Source: Caryophanales bacterium UBA6448
GTDB lineage: Bacteria; Bacillota_I; Bacilli_A; RF39; UBA660
Reading direction: 5' to 3'
DNA: 12,537 bases
Assembly: GCA_002439555.1 (NCBI GenBank)
Contig: DJOC01000051.1
Location: 9,188 to 21,724 of the forward strand
Part shown: piece by piece, positions 1 through 7,839 of the stretch
Position numbering within the stretch: position 1 is the stretch's first letter
How the letters are laid out: each line of letters opens with the position of its first letter
Notes under the pieces: generated by a model
What the model was told of the DNA's origin: nothing
Databases searched by the model: none
What the model saw: the letters and a program-made list of their open reading frames with translations, nothing else
Position numbers and translations under genes: made by a program

Positions 1-1491
1 GTTGATGCCTCTCAAGGTATTGAAGCGCAGACTCTTGCTAATCTTTATCTTGCTTTAGAAAATGATTTAACAATAATTCCCGTTATAAATAAAATTGATC
101 TTCCAAATGCAAATGTTCCTAAAGTAAAAGAGGAACTTGTTAAAACTTTAGGTTTTAAGGAAGAAGAAATTCTTCTTTGTAGTGCTAAAACAGGAATTGG
201 TGTGCAGGAAATTTTAGATGCTGTTATAGAAAAAGTTAATCCTCCGGTTATAAAAGAGGATGCTCCTTTAAAAGCGTTAATATTTGATTCACATTTTGAT
301 TCATATAAGGGAGTTGTTCTTTTGGTAAAGGTTATGGAAGGCTCTATCAAAGTTAAAGATAAAATTTATATGATGCAAAAAGGTTCCTCTTTTGAGGTAA
401 CTGAAGTAGGTGTAAATAAAATAACCAATAAAGTGCTTGAAAAACTTTCTAGTGGTATGGTAGGTTATGTAGCCGCTGCGATTAAAGATATTACAAAAGT
501 TGCAGTTGGTGATACCATCACTTTAGAGGAAAATCCTGCTTTAGAGCCACTTCACGGGTATAAGCCAATGAAACCAATGGTATTTTCAGGAATATTCCCA
601 ATTGAGGCAAGTAAGTATGATGATTTAAAAGAGGCCTTAGAAAAATTAAAACTTAATGATGCATCTTTAGAGTTTACTCCAGAAAATTCGGTTGCTTTAG
701 GCTTTGGTTTTAGAACTGGCTTTTTAGGACTTTTACATATGGACATAATTTTAGAAAGATTAGAAAGAGAATTTAATCTTGAAACTATTGCAACAACACC
801 ATCAGTTGTTTATAAGGTAGGACTTACAAGTGGCGAAGAAATCGAAGTATCTAGTCCAAATGAAATGCCAGAAAAGGTTAAAATATCATATATTAAAGAA
901 CCTTATATTTATACAAATATTATTTCACCAACAGAGTTTATTGGTCCTATTATGACACTTTGTCAAAATAAAAGGGGTATTTACGATACCACTGAATATA
1001 TCGATGAAACAAGAGTTAATATTCATTATTACATCCCTTTAGGAGAAATTATTTATGATTTTTATGATAAACTTAAAAGTTATACTAAAGGTTATGCTTC
1101 ATTTGATTATGAAGTAAGTGATTATAGAGTAAGTAAACTTGTTAAAATGGACATTTTATTAAATGGAGATATTGTGGATGCCTTATCTGTTATTGTTCAC
1201 GAAGATTTTGCCTATAATAAGGGCAGAGAAATTGTAACTAAACTTCGTAAAACAATTCCAAGACAAATGTTTGAGGTACCAATTCAAGCAAGTATTGGTT
1301 CAAAAGTTATTGCCAGAGAAAATGTTAGTGCAATGAAGAAAAATGTTCTTGCAAAATGTTATGGTGGCGATGTTTCGAGAAAAAGAAAACTGTTAGAGAA
1401 ACAAAAAGAAGGTAAAAAGAAAATGAAAATGATTGGTTCTGTTGAAGTTCCAAAAGAAGCCTTCTTAAAACTATTAAGTGATGAGGAGTAG
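1..1491 (+). CDS. lepA: Elongation factor 4 (LepA), 5'-truncated
   Basis: Translation GTPase that binds the ribosome and acts on stalled or mis-translocated elongation complexes. The frame is open from base 1, so the window lacks roughly the first 100 residues, including the P-loop; 496 residues remain of about 600. The fragment starts at the G3 region ([11 protein letters not shown]), followed by the G4 motif NKID (fragment residues 30-33) and the G5-type SAK (61-63). The LepA-specific C-terminal domain is intact, with the conserved stretch around [20 protein letters not shown] and the end near [11 protein letters not shown], which separates it from EF-G and TypA. The next gene starts 1 base after the stop and hemW follows, as in many Firmicutes where lepA and hemW are neighbours. 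Identification is firm. Confidence 0.97.
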   Translation, partial: VDASQGIEAQTLANLYLALENDLTIIPVINKIDLPNANVPKVKEELVKTLGFKEEEILLCSAKTGIGVQEILDAVIEKVNPPVIKEDAPLKALIFDSHFDSYKGVVLLVKVMEGSIKVKDKIYMMQKGSSFEVTEVGVNKITNKVLEKLSSGMVGYVAAAIKDITKVAVGDTITLEENPALEPLHGYKPMKPMVFSGIFPIEASKYDDLKEALEKLKLNDASLEFTPENSVALGFGFRTGFLGLLHMDIILERLEREFNLETIATTPSVVYKVGLTSGEEIEVSSPNEMPEKVKISYIKEPYIYTNIISPTEFIGPIMTLCQNKRGIYDTTEYIDETRVNIHYYIPLGEIIYDFYDKLKSYTKGYASFDYEVSDYRVSKLVKMDILLNGDIVDALSVIVHEDFAYNKGREIVTKLRKTIPRQMFEVPIQASIGSKVIARENVSAMKKNVLAKCYGGDVSRKRKLLEKQKEGKKKMKMIGSVEVPKEAFLKLLSDEE

Positions 1492-1492
1492 T

Positions 1493-1801
1493 ATGAGAAG
1501 TAAAAAACAAGAAGAGGAAATGAAAGTTAAAATATTATTTTTAAGTAAACTATTTTTAGAAAGTAATTATTCTGATATAGAGCTTTCAAATATTACTGGT
1601 ATAAGTTCTTCGAGCGTAGGAAGATACTTAACTAGCGATTTAGCAAAAGAAGTTTTAGGCAGTGATATTTATACTGAAATTTCTAGGAAAAGACAAGAAA
1701 ATTTATATAATGCTAAAATTAAGGGCGGACAAAATTTTATTAAACAAAATGTTCCTTTTAAAGATAATGAAGGAAAGTTTATAGGTAGTTATAAAAGATG
1801 A
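1493..1801 (+). CDS. SpoIIID-like small HTH transcription factor
   Basis: A 102-residue basic protein with a predicted helix-turn-helix at about residues 27-47 (DIELSNITGISSSSVGRYL), a charged N-terminus, and a C-terminal helix with RKRQENLYNAKIKGGQNF (65-82). The layout, a short HTH, then a helix, then a KGGQ segment, resembles SpoIIID of Bacillus, a sigma-E-dependent DNA-binding regulator of mother-cell genes with RGGEAT in the same place. Spore genes elsewhere in the window make this plausible. I chose ATG 1493, which has GAGGAG just upstream inside the end of lepA; ATG 1481 and ATG 1520 are in-frame alternatives. The stop overlaps the hemW start (ATGA), so it is co-translated in the lepA-hemW operon. 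It could instead be another small HTH protein; the SpoIIID assignment is by eye. Confidence 0.6.
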   Translation: MRSKKQEEEMKVKILFLSKLFLESNYSDIELSNITGISSSSVGRYLTSDLAKEVLGSDIYTEISRKRQENLYNAKIKGGQNFIKQNVPFKDNEGKFIGSYKR

Positions 1802-2880
1802 TTAAAAGTGCTTATATACATATTCCTTTTTGTAATAAGATTTGTTCATACTGTGGCTTTTGTAAAATGCTTAAAAATGATGCATTCGTGGACACTTATC
1901 TAAATTCATTAGAAAAAGAAATTAAAAAAGTTTATAAAAATGATATATTAGATACCCTTTATATAGGTGGAGGAACACCTTCATCATTAAATGAAAAGGA
2001 ACTTAATAAATTATTTTCTATTTTAAAAATATTTAAATTAAATGAAGAATATGAATATACTTTTGAAATGAATATTTTAGATATTAATGAAAAATTACTA
2101 TCATTTTTAAAGAAAAATAGAGTAAATAGATTAAGTATAGGTATCGAAAGTTTTGATGAAAATAATCAAAAGTTATTAAATAGAGTGGTTTCTTATGAAG
2201 AAACAAAATCTAAAATAGATTTATGTAAAAAATATTTTAATAATATAAATGTAGATTTAATTTATGCTATTCCTAAAGAAAGTATTAAAACTTTAAAGAG
2301 TGATTTAGATAAAATTATCTCTTTAAATGTTAATCATATAAGTACATATTCCCTTATGATTGAACCTAATACCTTATTAAGTATAAAAGGGACTTTACCA
2401 ATTAGTGATAGCCTTGATAAAAAAATGTATGATGTTATATGCAGGGCTTTAGAGAAAGAAGGCTATATTCATTATGAAGTAAGTAACTTTGCAAAAGAGG
2501 GTTTTTACTCAAAACATAATAGTGCTTACTGGCTTAATGATAATTATTATGGATTTGGTCTTGGTGCATCAGGTTATATTGATAACTTAAGATATACAAA
2601 TACAAAAAATTTAACTCTTTATTTAAAAGGTAATTACATTTCTCAAAAAGAAATTTTAACTAAAGATGATGAAATTACCTATGCATTAATTCTTGGGTTT
2701 CGTTTTATAAAGGGAATAGATATAGAAAAATTTAAAGAAAGATATAATGTAGATTTACTTACAAATGAAAAAGTAAAAAAATTATTAAGAAATAAAAAAC
2801 TTGTTTTAAATAATGGAAGTATTAGTATTAACAAAAAATATATTTATGTAGAAAATGAAGTATTAATAGAATTTATTTAA
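1798..2880 (+). CDS. hemW: Radical SAM heme chaperone HemW
   Basis: A 360-residue HemW/HemN-like radical SAM protein. The 4Fe-4S cysteines sit at the N-terminus as C12-x3-C16-x2-C19, followed by C22 (CNKICSYCGFC), giving the CX3CX2CXC pattern of this family. YIGGGTPSSL (about residues 55-64) is the SAM-binding glycine motif, and VNRLSIGIESFDENNQKLLNR matches the conserved HemW core. HemW binds heme and transfers it to respiratory proteins; it was formerly annotated as oxygen-independent coproporphyrinogen oxidase but lacks that activity. The ATG overlaps the preceding stop as ATGA, suggesting translational coupling. The usual downstream partner hrcA is absent; a small membrane protein and a phosphodiesterase follow instead. 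Confidence 0.93.
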   Translation: MIKSAYIHIPFCNKICSYCGFCKMLKNDAFVDTYLNSLEKEIKKVYKNDILDTLYIGGGTPSSLNEKELNKLFSILKIFKLNEEYEYTFEMNILDINEKLLSFLKKNRVNRLSIGIESFDENNQKLLNRVVSYEETKSKIDLCKKYFNNINVDLIYAIPKESIKTLKSDLDKIISLNVNHISTYSLMIEPNTLLSIKGTLPISDSLDKKMYDVICRALEKEGYIHYEVSNFAKEGFYSKHNSAYWLNDNYYGFGLGASGYIDNLRYTNTKNLTLYLKGNYISQKEILTKDDEITYALILGFRFIKGIDIEKFKERYNVDLLTNEKVKKLLRNKKLVLNNGSISINKKYIYVENEVLIEFI

Positions 2881-2894
2881 AAAAGGAGAGAAAA

Positions 2895-3284
2895 ATGCTT
2901 TATAACTTGGAAGTTTTAAATGGAGAAATGACTCCAGACTTTAGCAGTGAAGTATTTGATTATAATGTAAATGTTGATTCAAGTGCACTTACATTAATAT
3001 TTAATTATGATACTTGTGAAAATTGCAAAGTAACAGTATATGGAAATAGTAATTTAACATCCGGAGAAAATCACGTTTTAATTGAGGTTTATGATAAAAA
3101 AGTTACTACTTATACATTAACTGTTTATAAAGAAAAAAAAGAATCACAAGTGTTTAGTGAAGTAAAAACGGTAGTTAATACCGAAGATAAACCAAAGGAA
3201 TTTTTAATTCCAATAATATCAGTAATATGTTTTTTAACGATTTTGGTATTATTTTATGTAATATTTCATAAGAAAAAAGTATGA
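2895..3284 (+). CDS. Single-pass membrane protein with cadherin-like beta-sandwich domain
   Basis: A 129-residue protein. Residues about 3-79 match by eye the bacterial cadherin-like beta-sandwich domain (Pfam PF12733 type): LEVLNGEMTPDFSSEVFDYN, then a region ending in TTYTLTVYKE. A membrane helix lies at about 103-124, followed by HKKKV. There is no N-terminal signal peptide, and no upstream start can supply one; AAAAGGAGAG sits just before ATG 2895. The positive C-terminal tail predicts an N-out, C-in orientation that would need export of the N-terminal domain without a cleaved signal. Two cysteines (C41, C44) form a CENC motif. The stop overlaps the next start as ATGA. The domain suggests a surface or binding role; the actual function is unknown. 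Confidence 0.72.
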   Translation: MLYNLEVLNGEMTPDFSSEVFDYNVNVDSSALTLIFNYDTCENCKVTVYGNSNLTSGENHVLIEVYDKKVTTYTLTVYKEKKESQVFSEVKTVVNTEDKPKEFLIPIISVICFLTILVLFYVIFHKKKV

Positions 3285-3865
3285 GAGAATATAAATTAAT
3301 TGCCCACAGAGGTAGTCATAAATTTGCAAAAGAAAACTCACTTTTTTCTTTTTTTAATGCCATAAATGAAAATTATTATGGATTTGAATGTGATGTAAGA
3401 CAGTCAAAAGATAAAAAGTTTTATATTTATCACGATATGCTTTATGATGGAAAATTATTTAAAAGTTTAAATTCAAATGAAATAATGTGTGATACTTTAG
3501 AAAGTGTTCTTAAGTTAAATACAAATAAAATAATTCTTTTGGAAATAAAAGATCCTTTTATAGATATAGATAATTTAGTTAATATTTTAACAAAGTATAA
3601 AAGTAAAAATATTTATGTTATGTCATTTTATAATACCATTATTGATAAATTAAATATTATGAATAAAACTTATAAAGTTGGTATTTTAAATTATGTATTA
3701 AATACCACTGAAAAACATTTTAAGTATGATTTTATATGCATTTTAAGACCACTTTTAAATGATAAGATAATTAATTTTATTAAGAAAAATAATAAAGAAC
3801 TTTTTGTTTATGGTAATTATAATAATAATTTTAAATATGATTTTCCATATTATATTGTTGATTAA
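3281..3865 (+). CDS. Glycerophosphodiester phosphodiesterase family protein
   Basis: A 194-residue GDPD-family TIM-barrel protein, expected to hydrolyse glycerophosphodiesters to glycerol 3-phosphate and an alcohol in a metal-dependent reaction. The catalytic and metal residues are visible: H9-R10 (AHRGS), E18 (ENS), E36 and D38 (FECDVRQ), H51-D52 (YHD) and E88-K90 (LEIKD). It is shorter than the usual ~240 residues, and the second half of the barrel is compact, so it is a minimal or divergent member. No signal peptide is seen, so it is probably cytoplasmic. Its start overlaps the preceding stop (ATGA) with only a weak purine stretch upstream, implying translational coupling. It ends tail-to-tail with the minus-strand regulator gene, overlapping by 4 bases, with no terminator hairpin recognised. 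Confidence 0.85.
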   Translation: MREYKLIAHRGSHKFAKENSLFSFFNAINENYYGFECDVRQSKDKKFYIYHDMLYDGKLFKSLNSNEIMCDTLESVLKLNTNKIILLEIKDPFIDIDNLVNILTKYKSKNIYVMSFYNTIIDKLNIMNKTYKVGILNYVLNTTEKHFKYDFICILRPLLNDKIINFIKKNNKELFVYGNYNNNFKYDFPYYIVD

Positions 3866-4428
3866 TCTTTACAAGTTCCATTATAAAGACTGTATACATC
3901 TTCAATATAATTTATTAGTTTGTCATAATTATATTTCCTTTTTTCATAGTTATAAATATACCTGTTTAAATTATTAAACCAATCTTCATATGTTTTTTTA
4001 TCAGTATAGTAATAAGATGTAACATTTTTTACTTTGCCTTTTTTATTATATTCAATAAAATATTCATATTTTTCATTGTCATAAAAGCAAGTTACTCCTT
4101 TGCTACCATAAAAAATATTTTTTTCATAAACCATTTTAAAGATTAATAGACCTATTAATGCAAGAACAATTATAATAGCGTTTATTATTAAATATATTTT
4201 TAATACTTTTTTGAAAAGATTATTGGAACTTTTTCCTTTTTTGCAAAAGTAGTTTAATTCAATATTAAATACTTTACATATTTTTTCTATATCATTTAGA
4301 TTCGGAGTAGTTATATTTTGCTCCCAGTTAGAAACGGTTTGTCTAGATACTCCGAGTTTATTTGCAAATTCTTCTTGAGTTAAAAAGTTATCTTTTCTTA
4401 AATTTTTTACGTACTTTCCAAAATTCAT
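3862..4428 (-). CDS. Membrane-anchored XRE-family transcriptional regulator
   Basis: A 188-residue protein. Residues 1-60 form a clear XRE/Cro-type helix-turn-helix (LTQEEFANKLGVSRQTVSNW, about 16-35). A basic linker, a membrane helix at about 77-98, and an extracytoplasmic tail of about 90 residues follow. The tail is rich in Tyr, Asn and Lys and has two cysteines (in VTCFYD and NGTCKD) that could form a disulfide. The architecture suggests a membrane-tethered repressor or sensor whose outer domain or proteolysis controls DNA binding. GGAGG lies just upstream of the ATG. It is divergent from a putative metallopeptidase gene, with an inverted repeat between their promoters, so it probably regulates itself and that gene. 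The ligand and targets are unknown. Confidence 0.85.
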   Translation of the reverse strand: MNFGKYVKNLRKDNFLTQEEFANKLGVSRQTVSNWEQNITTPNLNDIEKICKVFNIELNYFCKKGKSSNNLFKKVLKIYLIINAIIIVLALIGLLIFKMVYEKNIFYGSKGVTCFYDNEKYEYFIEYNKKGKVKNVTSYYYTDKKTYEDWFNNLNRYIYNYEKRKYNYDKLINYIEDVYSLYNGTCKD

Positions 4429-4452
4429 AGTGTACCTCCATATAAATATAAT

Positions 4453-4480
4453 AATATATTTTCTAAAAAATTAATATCAA
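4453..4480 (-). promoter_or_regulatory. Predicted promoter of the XRE regulator gene
   Basis: On the minus strand, TTGATA (4475-4480) and TATATT (4453-4458) are separated by 16 bases, placing a start about 20 bases before the GGAGG site. The -35 lies within one arm of the inverted repeat at 4475-4500, which fits autoregulation. Confidence 0.5.
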
Positions 4481-4500
4481 ATTTATTTGACATTTTGATA
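4475..4500. promoter_or_regulatory. Candidate operator between divergent regulator and metallopeptidase genes
   Basis: A 7-base inverted repeat, TATCAAA (4475-4481) and TTTGATA (4494-4500), with a 12-base spacer. It covers the -35 of the minus-strand regulator promoter and the TTGACA (4487-4492) that may serve the plus-strand gene. XRE-family proteins commonly bind such dyads between divergent genes. AT-rich DNA produces short dyads by chance, so position is the main support. Confidence 0.4.
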
Positions 4501-4555
4501 AAGTAATTTATATCTATTTAATTTTTATATAAACTATTGACAGAAAGTTAATTTG

Positions 4556-5383
4556 ATGATAGGGTATAGAACTAAGAAAGAAATTTTATTTATAAAAGCT
4601 GGTGGTTGTTTGGAAAAGATTATATTAGACAATTTAGAAAATTTAAATGATGTATTCAAAGAATATTTTACTTTTGTTGAAAATAGTGGCTTTGAACAAA
4701 CAATAATAGAAAAATATAGTAATAAAATAATAAACATATTTAATATATCACCATCTATATTAAATAAAATTAGAATAGAAAATAATATTCAAACACGAGG
4801 TGTATATTTAAAAGATGCCAAAGAAATTGTATTAAATGTTAATTACATTATTGCCTGTCTTAAGATGAATTTTATTGATAAATCAATAGCTACAGTTGAA
4901 TATTTAACTTTATTATTACACGAGATAATACATTGTATACAACAAGAATATATTCGTAATAATAGTAACTTTAAAAAAGATATATTATTTTCAAGTGAAA
5001 TGTTTAGATTCTATTCTTGTAATGATATAAAACTCCAACCATTATTTCCTGATGAGATAAATGCTAATTTGTTGTCAGTTTTATTTATTAACCAATTAAT
5101 TGAATTGTTAGAAAAAGAAAATTTAAGTAGATATTGTGAAAAACAACTAATTTATTATTTGACTTTAGGATTAATAAATAATGAATCTATTAATTCTCAA
5201 TTAAAGTATTTATATAAACACCTACTAAATGTTGATTACGAAGAAAAATTTGATTCATTTAATCAAAATGAAAAAATTATTTATGGAGTTACAAAAAGTG
5301 ATTTAACAATGGAAAAAATTTTTGAGAGCTATCGAACACAAAAATTGTGTTTAGATATAAAAATGAAAGGAGGAAAAAGATGA
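4556..5383 (+). CDS. Putative zinc metallopeptidase (HExxH), unknown family
   Basis: A 275-residue protein with one strong motif: LLLHEIIHCIQ, with H122, E123 and H126 forming the zincin HExxH site. PDEINANL about 40 residues on places E167 as the likely third zinc ligand, as in gluzincin-type enzymes. The rest is helical and not recognised. No signal peptide or membrane segment is seen, so a cytoplasmic location is inferred. ATG 4556 is the likely start; TTG 4553 is just upstream, and the Shine-Dalgarno (AGAAAG) is weak. It is divergent from the membrane-anchored XRE regulator and overlaps the next gene as ATGA. By analogy with ImmR/ImmA repressor-protease pairs it might act on the regulator, but no sequence similarity to ImmA is evident. 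Confidence 0.7.
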   Translation: MIGYRTKKEILFIKAGGCLEKIILDNLENLNDVFKEYFTFVENSGFEQTIIEKYSNKIINIFNISPSILNKIRIENNIQTRGVYLKDAKEIVLNVNYIIACLKMNFIDKSIATVEYLTLLLHEIIHCIQQEYIRNNSNFKKDILFSSEMFRFYSCNDIKLQPLFPDEINANLLSVLFINQLIELLEKENLSRYCEKQLIYYLTLGLINNESINSQLKYLYKHLLNVDYEEKFDSFNQNEKIIYGVTKSDLTMEKIFESYRTQKLCLDIKMKGGKR

Positions 5384-5769
5384 ACGGGGAAGTATCAAGA
5401 AAAAGTTATAAAACTTATTCTACTTGGGATAATCGTATGCAAGTTGTTGTAAGCACTATAGATGGAAATAAACACGTTTTTAATTTTATTAACTACAATG
5501 ATGATTCTCATTCACATATAGTGTATGATAGATACAACAATAGAGTATGGGCTAGAAATTATGAGAGCAATGCTGATGAAAATTATGGACACTCATATAA
5601 TCAAGCAATGCAAGATTGGTATATGGCTACTGAAGTTTCACAATTTCCATATAATTTTGAGCAAAGTAATTCATTTATTTTAGATAATTTAACAGAACAA
5701 GAATTATTACAATTAAAATCATATTTAGAAAATTTTCAAGCAGACGAAACTAATACAATAAGTAGATAA
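5380..5769 (+). CDS. Hypothetical protein coupled to the metallopeptidase
   Basis: A 129-residue protein of no recognised family. It is polar, rich in Asn, Tyr and Ser, has no cysteine, signal peptide or membrane helix, and begins with beta-prone segments (MQVVVSTIDGNKHVFNFINY) followed by Trp/Tyr-rich stretches and a C-terminal helix (LTEQELLQLKSYLENF, about 103-118). ATG 5380 is chosen because AAAGGAGG lies 7 bases upstream and the ATGA overlap with the metallopeptidase stop implies coupled translation. A more upstream start at 5347 would lie wholly inside the previous gene. The pairing suggests it is a partner, substrate or inhibitor of the peptidase; this is inference only. A terminator follows immediately. 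Confidence 0.75.
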   Translation: MNGEVSRKSYKTYSTWDNRMQVVVSTIDGNKHVFNFINYNDDSHSHIVYDRYNNRVWARNYESNADENYGHSYNQAMQDWYMATEVSQFPYNFEQSNSFILDNLTEQELLQLKSYLENFQADETNTISR

Positions 5770-5829
5770 ATAAAAAAAGGAAATAAACACAATTAACCAA
5801 TTGAAAATATTTTCTTTTTTTTTATTTAT
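5768..5829 (+). terminator. Terminator after the metallopeptidase operon
   Basis: An A-rich arm with a central AAAGGAAAT (about 5768-5785) can pair with ATTTTCTTT in the T-rich arm (about 5806-5829) around an ~20-base loop, ending in a long T run. It begins at the stop codon of the hypothetical gene and separates it from the next promoter. The stem is almost all A-T, so strength is uncertain. Confidence 0.6.
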
Positions 5830-5843
5830 TATGTAAAAAATTA

Positions 5844-5852
5844 TGTTACAAT
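5844..5852 (+). promoter_or_regulatory. Extended -10 promoter of the SDR-like/GNAT operon
   Basis: TGTTACAAT is an extended -10 (TGn then TACAAT at 5847-5852), 24 bases before the favoured GTG start. No good -35 is seen; the upstream bases are the T-rich terminator. Transcription would start near 5859, just before the GAAAGG ribosome-binding site. Confidence 0.5.
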
Positions 5853-5875
5853 ATTGTTGTGAAAGGATGATTTTA

Positions 5876-7231
5876 GTGAAAAAGTATTTGGTATTAGGTA
5901 AAAGTAATATAATTAATCATTATTGTGATGATAAGAGTGATGTTACTATTTGTGATTATGCAAAAGAGTATTACAATTTAAAATCTTTTGTTAAAAATAA
6001 TGAACAATTTAAAGATAACATTATAGTTTATAAAGAGCTTTTGGATGAAGAAAAATTTTGTAATATTCTAAAAAAACATAAACCGCAAAATATTATTGTC
6101 GATATTAATATCTATAAAGATAGACTATCATCTTATCTTGTTTCTAATGATACTAATATTGATTTAATTTCTTATTTTAAAATGATATTTGATGGAATAA
6201 ATACCATAAAAAATGTAAATGTAATATTAATTTCCTCTTGTGATGTTTATAACTCGTCTAGAAATATAATAATCAGTGAAAAAGAAAAAATTAGAGCATC
6301 TAAAGTTAATTATATTAATAACCTTATAAATATTGAAAATTTATTTTTAAAATATAGTTTTAATAAAATAATTTTAAGGGTACCATTACTTTTGGGTTAT
6401 GGTTTAGAAAATAGTTTTATAGAAAGAAAAATTTCACAAGTATATAAAGGACATATTTCTTATGATAGTGATATTCCATTTTATAATTTTATTGATGTTA
6501 GTTTTTTATGGAAAGCAGTAGTTAATTCAGTAAATTATATGGATGATAAAAAAGATGTAAGTGAAGTAATAAATGTTGTAAATAGTAAATGTATTAATAG
6601 AAATAAGCTTGTTAGAAAGATAATCAGTTATACAGAATGTGAAAAAGCATATAAAGATTGTCATTATAAATTACCTCGAAATAATGATAAAAACGATTTA
6701 TTTAATACAAATTATAGATTATTTAATAATCATAAAATGAAAAATATGCTAGGACTAATTGAAAATACTGATATTGATGATAGTTTAAAAGAAACAATAC
6801 TTTGGTACAATAACTCTCATTTATTAAATCAAAAATTAACAATAGAAATAAAAAAAGAATTTGAAAGTTACAAAGATGCTATAAAAAGAGCAGAGTACAT
6901 TATGAAATATCAAGAAAATGAATTAACTAATTTAGAAATAATGAAATATTTTAGAAATAATAAAAAAGTATCAGCAAATAAATTAAGTGATACTTATAAA
7001 GATTTAGATTTAGATAGTTTGATTAATTTAAAAAATGATATTATTAAATATTTGAACCAATTTAAAAATAAAAAAGTTAAAACATTTCCTAATGGAATAA
7101 AATATCAAAAAACACGTAATAAAGTAACGACATTTCTTTATGAAGATATTTTAACTGAAAATGATAAAAAGTATTTTGAAAATCAATTAAACGAACTTGA
7201 AAAATTAATAACAAAGAATAATTTAAAATAA
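5876..7231 (+). CDS. Extended-SDR-like (epimerase/dehydratase-type) protein, degenerate, with C-terminal extension
   Basis: About 451 residues. The N-terminal ~310 resemble NAD-dependent epimerase/dehydratase (extended SDR) proteins: a first strand KKYLVLG, the LISSCDVY motif (S120-S121-C122-D123-V124-Y125), then Y146 and ILRVPLLLGYG. The catalytic YxxxK is Y146-INN-L150, so the lysine is missing, and the glycine-rich dinucleotide motif is reduced to a single Gly8. It is therefore probably not an active dehydrogenase. The remaining ~140 residues form an unrecognised charged helical domain. GTG 5876 is preferred because GAAAGG (5861-5866) is well spaced; ATG 5867 is in frame but directly abuts that site, and ATG 5843 lies in the promoter. 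A GNAT gene follows 19 bases on, so the pair probably forms an operon. Possible roles include a sugar-modification scaffold; no firm function. Confidence 0.7.
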   Translation: MKKYLVLGKSNIINHYCDDKSDVTICDYAKEYYNLKSFVKNNEQFKDNIIVYKELLDEEKFCNILKKHKPQNIIVDINIYKDRLSSYLVSNDTNIDLISYFKMIFDGINTIKNVNVILISSCDVYNSSRNIIISEKEKIRASKVNYINNLINIENLFLKYSFNKIILRVPLLLGYGLENSFIERKISQVYKGHISYDSDIPFYNFIDVSFLWKAVVNSVNYMDDKKDVSEVINVVNSKCINRNKLVRKIISYTECEKAYKDCHYKLPRNNDKNDLFNTNYRLFNNHKMKNMLGLIENTDIDDSLKETILWYNNSHLLNQKLTIEIKKEFESYKDAIKRAEYIMKYQENELTNLEIMKYFRNNKKVSANKLSDTYKDLDLDSLINLKNDIIKYLNQFKNKKVKTFPNGIKYQKTRNKVTTFLYEDILTENDKKYFENQLNELEKLITKNNLK

Positions 7232-7250
7232 ATATAAAAATGGAGGTATA

Positions 7251-7778
7251 ATGAAACTAGTTAAACCTAATGAAAAATATAAAGATTCTTATTATGAACT
7301 TGTTAATGAAGGGGTAGAAAATAAAGATGTTCAAGAAATGGGTAATGCTTATAGAGAAAATGAAGAATTTTCTCATTTAATTAAAAGACTTAAAGATAGA
7401 GAAAAAGGTAAAAATATATCTAAAAAAGATGTACCCGCAACAGTTTATTTTATTATAGAAAAAAGTGAAATCGTTGGTACAATTGATTTAAGACACACTT
7501 TAAATGAAAATTATTTTGAAAGGCTTGGTCATATTGCATATTATATTAAACCTAGTATGAGAAATAAAGGTATTGCCACTAAAGCACTTGGTTTAGCAAT
7601 AAAAAAATATCAAAATAAAAATATATCAGAAATATTAATCACTTCTTATGAAGATAATTTATATTCAAGAAAAGTTATAGAAAGTAATGGTGGTAAATTA
7701 GAAAAAATTATATTTGATGAAAAAAGTAAAAAAAATATATGTAGATATTGGGTTAACATTTTAAGCCAAATAGTTTAA
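7251..7778 (+). CDS. GNAT-family N-acetyltransferase
   Basis: A 175-residue GNAT protein, predicted to transfer an acetyl group from acetyl-CoA to an amine. The acetyl-CoA pyrophosphate-binding motif A is clear: YYIKPSMRNKGIATKALG, with R104-NK-G107-I-A109 matching the R/Q-x-x-G-x-A/G pattern. The preceding strand VGTIDLRH and the late TSYEDNLYSRKVIESNGG (the typical N-x-x-S-x-x-V-I-E-x-x-G-G end) support it. The overall form resembles predicted small-molecule or ribosomal-alanine-type acetyltransferases; the substrate cannot be read. A GGAGG site is 6 bases before the ATG. It follows the SDR-like gene, so the two may modify a common metabolite. No clear terminator follows. Confidence 0.9.
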   Translation: MKLVKPNEKYKDSYYELVNEGVENKDVQEMGNAYRENEEFSHLIKRLKDREKGKNISKKDVPATVYFIIEKSEIVGTIDLRHTLNENYFERLGHIAYYIKPSMRNKGIATKALGLAIKKYQNKNISEILITSYEDNLYSRKVIESNGGKLEKIIFDEKSKKNICRYWVNILSQIV

Positions 7779-7784
7779 ATATTA

Positions 7785-7813
7785 ATGACTTTAAAACCTT
7801 ATTATAGTATATT
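7785..7813 (+). promoter_or_regulatory. Predicted promoter of the truncated fic gene
   Basis: ATGACT (7785-7790) and TATATT (7808-7813) are 17 bases apart, and GAAAGGA follows about 14 bases later before the ATG at 7840. The remnant may therefore still be transcribed. Confidence 0.4.
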
Positions 7814-7839
7814 ATATACATAAATAAGAAAGGAATTTT

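Noticed and set aside
4537..4565. TTGACA at 4537-4542 as the metallopeptidase promoter.
   Set aside because: It overlaps the start codon region and has no acceptable -10 at 16-18 bases; TTGACA at 4487-4492 is more plausible.
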